A stretch of DNA of 47,901 nt, taken from assembly GCA_964459445.1 (NCBI GenBank), contig CAYWMP010000018.1:1-47901 (forward strand). The letters run 5' to 3'. Position numbers and translations under genes: made by a program. The notes under the pieces are model-generated. The model did not search any database. It was not told where the DNA came from and saw nothing but the letters and a program-made list of their open reading frames with translations. Shown piece after piece: positions 42,988-47,901 of the stretch (within the stretch, counting starts at the first letter, position 1; every line of letters starts with the position of its first letter). The DNA is from CAYWMP01 sp964459445 (GTDB taxonomy: Bacteria > Desulfobacterota > DSM-4660 > Desulfatiglandales > HGW-15).

Positions 42988-44055
42988 ATGCAATTCATCA
43001 AACCTGGAATCAATATTGATTTCTTGGGCAAAAGACGGATCGCCTTTATGTTTTCCATGGCCATAATCCTGGCGACCTTTCTTTTGCTCCTTTGGAGAGG
43101 TGGTCCCAACTACGGTGTGGATTTTTCTGGCGGTGTACTGATTCAGGTAAAACTTGAGACAAAGCAGACCCCCTCTATTATCAGGGACGCCCTGAGCGCC
43201 ATACAATTGCAGGATAGCATCATTCAGGAATTCGGCGAAGAGGGAGAGAATGAGTACCTCATACGGGTCAGAAGCACTGACATCAAATTGACCGGCCTTA
43301 GCGAAAAAGTAAAGGAGGCCCTATCAACCAGTTTTGGAGGGGGTACGGAAATAAGACGAGTGGAGATGGTCGGGCCGAAGGTCGGGGAAGACCTGAAGCA
43401 GAAAGCCCTATTTGCCATCTTTTACGCAATACTTTTTATTGCGATCTATATATCGGGGCGCTTTGAGCTAAAATGGCTGATGAGCGTTATCATGGCCCTT
43501 TCTCTCGCCCTTGTTGTTTACCTGGCTTCCACCTTTGGGATGAGCGTCACCTGGCTCATTCTTATAGCCCTAGTGGTCACTCTCGCTCTTTGCTGGTATC
43601 TGAACCTTAGATACGCCATGGGGGCGATCCTTGCACTCATGCACGACGTGACGATCACGGTAGGATTTTTCGCCTTAACAGACCGAGAAATTTCGCTTTC
43701 CATTATCGCCGCTTTTCTCACCATAGTCGGGTATTCCCTCAATGATACGATTGTGGTCTTCGACAGAATCAGAGAGAACTTGAGCCGATTCAGGAGAAGG
43801 AATTTTGAAGAGATCCTGAACGCCAGTATCAATGAGACCTTGAGCAGAACGATCCTGACCTCCACCACCACCCTCGTCGTCGTGGTAGCCCTCTACATCC
43901 TGGGCGGTGGGGTCATACACGATTTCGCATTTGCACTCCTGGTAGGGATTTTAGTGGGAACCTACTCATCCGTTTTTGTGGCAAGCCCGATCCTGCTCAT
44001 TTGGGAAAAAAGACTCTCCGGAAGGACTAAGATCAAACGAGGCTCCCGATTCTAA
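42988..44055 (+). CDS. secF: Protein translocase subunit SecF
   Basis: The 355-residue protein is SecF. DFLGKRRIAFMFSMAIIL forms the first span and VDFSGGVLIQVKL the conserved start of the periplasmic loop. VEMVGPKVGEDLKQKALFAI and ALMHDVTITVGFFAL follow, then the signature IVGYSLNDTIVVFDRIRENL. At about 355 residues it is longer than many SecF proteins (about 300-320); the extra part appears to be an additional hydrophobic stretch near residues 175-205. It follows secD by 73 bases. Confidence 0.97.
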   Translation: MQFIKPGINIDFLGKRRIAFMFSMAIILATFLLLLWRGGPNYGVDFSGGVLIQVKLETKQTPSIIRDALSAIQLQDSIIQEFGEEGENEYLIRVRSTDIKLTGLSEKVKEALSTSFGGGTEIRRVEMVGPKVGEDLKQKALFAIFYAILFIAIYISGRFELKWLMSVIMALSLALVVYLASTFGMSVTWLILIALVVTLALCWYLNLRYAMGAILALMHDVTITVGFFALTDREISLSIIAAFLTIVGYSLNDTIVVFDRIRENLSRFRRRNFEEILNASINETLSRTILTSTTTLVVVVALYILGGGVIHDFAFALLVGILVGTYSSVFVASPILLIWEKRLSGRTKIKRGSRF

Positions 44056-44064
44056 GGACGACCA

Positions 44065-45993
44065 TTGGCGAAAAAGCCGAGAAAAAAACCGCAAACCTCC
44101 AAGACAGCTAAATGGATCATTATCTTTCTCGCCTTCGGAGCCGCTATCATCGCTTGGTGGTTCTGGTCCTGCACCTACAACGTCTCCCCTCGATTTAACT
44201 ACCTCCTCATAACAAAAAACGGGGAATCCCTGAGACTTCTCAACAGGGAAGTCCTCCATTTACATCCAAGGGACAAGCTTAGAATCCTTGAAGTGTTTAC
44301 AAACGTGTGCCTAAACCGCGGTATACGATTGGTGGCGGCCGACCTAGATGTCAATGCCCTGCTTCTCGAAGAGTTAACCCTATCCACTCTCCTGCCGGGA
44401 GACGATATCCTTAATCGGTTCTCCCTGAGGATACTTGCGAAGCATTACAATGAGGATCTTGGATACGTGGACCTCGAAGTGGAACCTTTGGAAGAGGATT
44501 GGTTGGTTAAGGCTGAGAGGACGATAGATGGCGAACGGAAAATCACCCTTCTCATAAGGGCGCTCAAGGCCGAGCCTGATAGCCTGAGGATCAAAGAAAG
44601 GCTCATAAAGGAATACAAGTCTCAACAGAAATGGAATCAGCTGGCCCTCATGCTTGAGGGATCCCTAAAGGACAGATTCGATGATAAAGCCCTGAGAGAC
44701 CTGCTTGAAGTCTATGAAGCCATGTCCCACAGGGCAGGTGTTATCTCCGTTCTTGAAAGACTGCTGGATGAAGAGCCGAAAGATCCTGAATTACGGCTCC
44801 GTTTGGCTGAGATTTTTGAAGAAGAGAAAAGATTCAAAAGGGCCATTAAAGAGTATAAAGAATTAATCAAAGTTGTTGATCAAGCGGATCGGCTTCCTAT
44901 TTACAAAACCCTTGGTTTTCTCTACACGGAAACAAATCAGATAAAAAAGGCGATTGAGGCCTATCATTTGGCCCTGAAACTGGACAAGAAAGATGTGAAC
45001 CTCTATTACAACCTCTCTTTGCTTTATGAAAAGTCGGGAGATCGAAATAAGGCGGATGACTATTTGATGAAGGCGGTTGGATTCAAATCCGAGGATGTGG
45101 AAAGCAGGCTGAAATTGGCAGAGCGCTTTTTGAAAAAAGGCAAGCGGAAGGAGGCTGAAAAATATCTGTCAGAGATCCTCACGAAAAATCCGGAATCCTT
45201 GGAAGCCCTACTCCTTATGATTCAAATTGCGGAGAAGCGGGGTAATAAGATGCAACTTAAAGGGCTTTACGGGAAAGTCCTGCCACTGGATCCTAATAAT
45301 CAGACGATCATCTATAATCTCGGCGTTCTAGAATATGAAACGGGAAATTTAAGCAAGAGCCGTTCCTATTTTGAAAAGCTCGCAAAAAGGACCCCGAACG
45401 ATCCTGAAATTCATGATTTTCTGTTTGACATCTACAAAAAGCTCAAGAAGAGCAAACTCGCCTTTAGTGAAGCCAAAATCCTGATGAGGCTCAAACCAAA
45501 GGATTTAGCTCCTTACTACTATGTCCTTCAATATCTTGATGGTCAGGGGAAATACAAAGAAATAGCCGGGATCGCAAAAAAGAGTTTAAAAACTCATCCC
45601 AAAAATATCAACATCCGAAAATATCTCATTCTCGCCTACCTCAAAACAGGCAAAGAAAATCAAGCCATTTCGCAGATGGAAAAGGTCTTGGAGATAAACC
45701 CTAAAGATGCAGTCCAATTGCTGCAACTGGCGAAACTGCAGGAAAGACGGAACATGGTGAGCAAGGCGGCCAAGACCTACCACAGATTCCTCAAATTATC
45801 ACCTCGGAATCAGGAGGGGAAGCAAGGTTATCTTAGAATGCTCTTGAAGTTGGCCAAGCAGCGGGAAAGAGAGGAAAGATTTCAAGAGGCCTTGAACGCA
45901 TACAAAGAAGTTTTGGATCTGTCACCTGACAATGAGGAGGCGGAGAAGGCCTATCTGCGTTTGAGATTTGAGGTCCTACCAGGTGAAAGGTAG
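44065..45993 (+). CDS. Large membrane-anchored TPR-repeat protein
   Basis: The 642-residue protein starts at TTG 44065 with AAGGACG just upstream, 9 bases after secF. A basic N-terminus is followed by one span (about residues 17-34, IIIFLAFGAAIIAWWFW), then a unique region of about 140 residues. From about 160 to the end there are many tetratricopeptide repeats, for example YKTLGFLYTETNQIKKAIEA and IYNLGVLEYETGNLSKSRSY. TPR arrays bind other proteins. Its tight link to secDF suggests a role at the envelope or with exported proteins, which is inference. No catalytic domain is visible. Confidence 0.85.
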   Translation: MAKKPRKKPQTSKTAKWIIIFLAFGAAIIAWWFWSCTYNVSPRFNYLLITKNGESLRLLNREVLHLHPRDKLRILEVFTNVCLNRGIRLVAADLDVNALLLEELTLSTLLPGDDILNRFSLRILAKHYNEDLGYVDLEVEPLEEDWLVKAERTIDGERKITLLIRALKAEPDSLRIKERLIKEYKSQQKWNQLALMLEGSLKDRFDDKALRDLLEVYEAMSHRAGVISVLERLLDEEPKDPELRLRLAEIFEEEKRFKRAIKEYKELIKVVDQADRLPIYKTLGFLYTETNQIKKAIEAYHLALKLDKKDVNLYYNLSLLYEKSGDRNKADDYLMKAVGFKSEDVESRLKLAERFLKKGKRKEAEKYLSEILTKNPESLEALLLMIQIAEKRGNKMQLKGLYGKVLPLDPNNQTIIYNLGVLEYETGNLSKSRSYFEKLAKRTPNDPEIHDFLFDIYKKLKKSKLAFSEAKILMRLKPKDLAPYYYVLQYLDGQGKYKEIAGIAKKSLKTHPKNINIRKYLILAYLKTGKENQAISQMEKVLEINPKDAVQLLQLAKLQERRNMVSKAAKTYHRFLKLSPRNQEGKQGYLRMLLKLAKQREREERFQEALNAYKEVLDLSPDNEEAEKAYLRLRFEVLPGER

Positions 45994-46393
45994 GCCTAAG
46001 CCCCATCTCCAAGTGACCGCCGGGCTAATTTGGCGGGACGGCCGCCTGTTGATATCCAAGCGTCCTGAGGATACTCATCTGGGCGGGTATTGGGAGTTTC
46101 CAGGTGGAAAACAGGAGGGTTTGGAAAGTCTGAGGGCCTGTTTGGAAAGGGAGATCAGGGAAGAGTTGGGGCTGGAAGTCAAAGCTGAAAGGTACCTAAT
46201 CTCAGTTCAACATGAGTACGATGCAAAAAGCATCACCCTCCATTTCTTCCAATGCACGACCTTTGGAGGGACACCAAAGTCGCTTGAAAACCAAAAGATA
46301 AAATGGGTGTACCCAAAAGAACTTGAAGATTTAACATTTCCGCCTCCGGACCAAACGATTATTCAGGAATTGATCAGAGGCGAAATTGTATGA
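45983..46393 (+). CDS. Nudix hydrolase, MutT / 8-oxo-dGTP diphosphatase type
   Basis: From GTG 45983 the product has 136 residues; an in-frame TTG at 45968 is possible. The start overlaps the end of the TPR gene by 11 bases. The Nudix box is perfect: GKQEGLESLRACLEREIREE followed by LGL. The opening QVTAGLIWRDGRLLISKRPE and HLGGYWEFPGGK match MutT, which removes oxidised dGTP from the nucleotide pool. The C-terminal KWVYPKELEDLTFPPPDQ is also typical of the MutT group. Confidence 0.9.
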   Translation: MKGRPKPHLQVTAGLIWRDGRLLISKRPEDTHLGGYWEFPGGKQEGLESLRACLEREIREELGLEVKAERYLISVQHEYDAKSITLHFFQCTTFGGTPKSLENQKIKWVYPKELEDLTFPPPDQTIIQELIRGEIV

Positions 46394-46421
46394 GGGTACG
46401 TGATCGCGGAGGCATAATCGA

Positions 46422-46475
46422 ATGGATGGGTATGGGGGTCTCTTTTTTTTAAAAGAAACCCCATGCCCATCCCAT
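46422..46475. repeat. Inverted repeat between the MutT and nitroreductase genes
   Basis: ATGGATGGGTATGGGGGT (46422-46439) and ACCCCATGCCCATCCCAT (46458-46475) are nearly reverse complements, with one or two offsets. The 18-base centre is a T run followed by AAAAGAA that can also pair with itself. It is probably a terminator or cruciform after the secDF-TPR-mutT transcript, though no T run follows the stem. Confidence 0.7.
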
Positions 46476-46523
46476 AAGAGATTGATCGATCTCGTGATCT
46501 GTTACGTATGAGGAGGTGTCGTA

Positions 46524-47108
46524 ATGATAGAAGAATTGGTCAAGAAGACAAGAAGCTACCGTCGTTTCCATGAGGACCATGCCATCAGCATGGATGTCCT
46601 GCGAAACCTGGTTAATCTTGCAAGGCTTTCCGCCTCGACTGCTAACCGTCAGCCCCTTAAATACATACTTTGTTGCGATGAGAAGAGAAATGGGATTGTT
46701 TTCCCGAAGCTTGCCTGGGCTGGATTCTTAAAGGATTGGGACGGACCTGAGGAAGGGGAAAGGCCCACTGCTTATATCATTGTTTTGGGTGATAAACGGA
46801 TATCAGAGGCCTTTGGTTGCGATCATGGTATCGCTTCCCAGAATATCCTATTGGGCGCCACGAACGAGGGTCTTGGAGGATGCATCGTCGGATCAGTGAA
46901 AAGAGAGCGCCTGAGAAAGGAATTGAACATACCCGACCATTTCGAAATCCTTCACGTCATTGCTTTGGGCAAGCCCAAAGAGGAAGTGGTCATTGAGACC
47001 GTCGGGCCGGATGGGGACATCAAATATTGGCGGGATGAGTCGGGCGTTCACCATGTTCCCAAGCGGACCCTGGATGAGATAATCGTCTTTTCGATCCCCA
47101 CGACTTGA
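46524..47108 (+). CDS. Nitroreductase-family flavoprotein
   Basis: The 194-residue protein fits the FMN-dependent nitroreductase family. TRSYRRFHEDHAISMDVLRN corresponds to the R-S-x-R-x-F motif binding FMN phosphate. ARLSASTANRQPLKYIL is the second FMN segment. The domain continues with DHGIASQNILLGATNEGLGG and VIALGKPKEEV. The substrate is unknown; these enzymes reduce nitro groups, quinones or iodinated compounds. The ribosome binding site is GAGGAGG. The gene stands apart, after the inverted repeat. Confidence 0.9.
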   Translation: MIEELVKKTRSYRRFHEDHAISMDVLRNLVNLARLSASTANRQPLKYILCCDEKRNGIVFPKLAWAGFLKDWDGPEEGERPTAYIIVLGDKRISEAFGCDHGIASQNILLGATNEGLGGCIVGSVKRERLRKELNIPDHFEILHVIALGKPKEEVVIETVGPDGDIKYWRDESGVHHVPKRTLDEIIVFSIPTT

Positions 47109-47147
47109 TAAAATCTTGCCCTACTCGGCCAAAGACAACGCTGAAAC

Positions 47148-47216
47148 CAGGTTCCCTGTTCAAAGGTTCCCGGTTCAAGGTTAACGGTTAAGGAGCATCT
47201 TAACCTCTGAACCCCT
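47148..47216. repeat. GTTCA-type intergenic repeat, copy 4
   Basis: The left part (from 47148) holds tandem GGTTCCCTGTTCAAA and GGTTCCCGGTTCAA units ending in GGTTAA. The right part TTAACCTCTGAACCCCT (47200-47216) is their imperfect reverse complement. It lies between convergent genes, the nitroreductase and the acyl-CoA dehydrogenase, and overlaps the latter's stop codon at 47215. Confidence 0.65.
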
Positions 47217-47901
47217 AAAGGAGCGTTCTAGCCACTATCCCCTTCTCGATCTCTTTGGTTCCTTCATAGATCTCCAGGATTTTTGCATCCCGATACAGCC
47301 GCTGCACTTTGTACTCATCAAAATAGCCGTATCCGCCATGGATTTGCAGGGCCTCATCAGCACACTTCACCGCCGTTTCCCCGGCAAACCACTTGGCCAT
47401 GGCAATGAGGCCATGGTCAATCGTTCCGTTGTCAGCGAGCCATGCCGCCTCCCAATAGAGATTTCTTGCAGCCCTAATTCGCGTCGCCATCTCGGCGATC
47501 TTGAATTGAATCGCCTGAAAAGAGGCCAGAGGGGACCCGAATTGTTGCCGCGCCTTGGCATGTTTAATGCTCTCCTCCAGAGCGGCCCTGGCGAGTCCCA
47601 CGGCTTGGGCACAGATATGAAGGCGGGTTCGATTGAAAAAAGCCATGAGTTCACGGAATCCCTCCCCTTCCTTCCCGATGAGGTTGGCTTGGGGCACCTT
47701 TACGTCCTTCAAAAAGACTTCTGCGGTGTCCGAGGCCCTGATGCCAAGCTTTCCTGTGAGTTTGTTGGCTTCAATGCCGGGCGCATCTGCGGCAACTAGG
47801 ATAAAACTGTGACGACTATGGTGTGAAGGGTGATCAGGATTTGTAAGGGCGAATACAATGATGTACTTTGCGAGCGTTCCGTTGGTAATGAACATCTTTG
47901 A
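47215..47901 (-). CDS. Acyl-CoA dehydrogenase, partial
   Basis: The frame runs off the right edge of the window, so the N-terminal part is missing. The visible 228 residues match the beta-barrel and C-terminal helical domains of acyl-CoA dehydrogenases. KMFITNGTLAKYIIVFALT, GEGFRELMAFFNRTRLHICA, ARQQFGSPLASFQAIQFKIA, QIHGGYGYFDEYKVQRLYRD and the C-terminal ILEIYEGTKEIEKGIVARTL are diagnostic. The Glu in IYEGT is at the position of the catalytic base of the short/medium-chain enzymes. The enzyme introduces the alpha-beta double bond in acyl-CoA using FAD and passes electrons to ETF. Substrate chain length cannot be judged. Confidence 0.93.
   Translation of the reverse strand, partial: SKMFITNGTLAKYIIVFALTNPDHPSHHSRHSFILVAADAPGIEANKLTGKLGIRASDTAEVFLKDVKVPQANLIGKEGEGFRELMAFFNRTRLHICAQAVGLARAALEESIKHAKARQQFGSPLASFQAIQFKIAEMATRIRAARNLYWEAAWLADNGTIDHGLIAMAKWFAGETAVKCADEALQIHGGYGYFDEYKVQRLYRDAKILEIYEGTKEIEKGIVARTLL

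Overview
The window reads as chromosome of a Gram-negative, probably anaerobic proteobacterium of the former Deltaproteobacteria (Desulfobacterota-like). This is inferred from gene content: a queA-tgt-yajC-secD-secF block, a TatB/TatC pair, grpE-dnaK followed by an LpoA-like lipoprotein, a prkA-yeaH-spoVR stress operon in a genome with an outer-membrane type envelope, and an acyl-CoA dehydrogenase at the right edge. Base composition is moderate and GTG/TTG starts are common. No tRNA, rRNA, CRISPR array or intact insertion sequence was seen.

Layout. 1-4520 is a catabolic-looking cluster: a creatininase-family hydrolase and a Tm-1-like/UPF0261 protein on the minus strand, divergent from a DeoR regulator and an MFS transporter. 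4671-8078 is one very long gene with an unusual architecture: a degenerate REC-CheB module, one membrane span, about 470 residues of low-complexity linker and a formylglycine-generating-enzyme-like (SUMF1) domain. 8749-13613 is prkA-yeaH-spoVR. 14042-21162 is a partly decayed peptide/N-acyl-amino-acid locus. It holds a truncated iadA, a vapBC-like toxin-antitoxin pair, a peptide-binding protein gene with an in-frame amber codon and a lost 3' end, an intact M20 amidohydrolase, a divergent RpiR regulator and an N-acylamino-acid racemase-type enolase.

21288-23739 is a compact operon of CheR methyltransferase, THEP1-type NTPase and a radical SAM protein broken at a C8 tract. Then come a lytic transglycosylase, a small unknown gene, purC, a receiver-like protein with a large insertion, grpE, dnaK and an LpoA-like lipoprotein. 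On the minus strand follow tatC, tatB, a GNAT acetyltransferase of the N-acetylglutamate synthase type, a SPOR-domain protein, argS and alr. The right third is DUF2065, queA, tgt, yajC, secD, secF, a large TPR protein, a MutT-type Nudix hydrolase and a nitroreductase, ending in a partial acyl-CoA dehydrogenase.

The most noteworthy items are the REC-CheB-TM-SUMF1 fusion with lost catalytic residues, a possible H-type pseudoknot in the queA leader, an RpiR-type operator overlapping the M20 promoter, the racemase/deacylase pairing beside a decayed transporter, and a family of GTTCA-rich inverted repeats in at least four intergenic gaps. All functional statements rest on motif recognition by eye; no database search was run.
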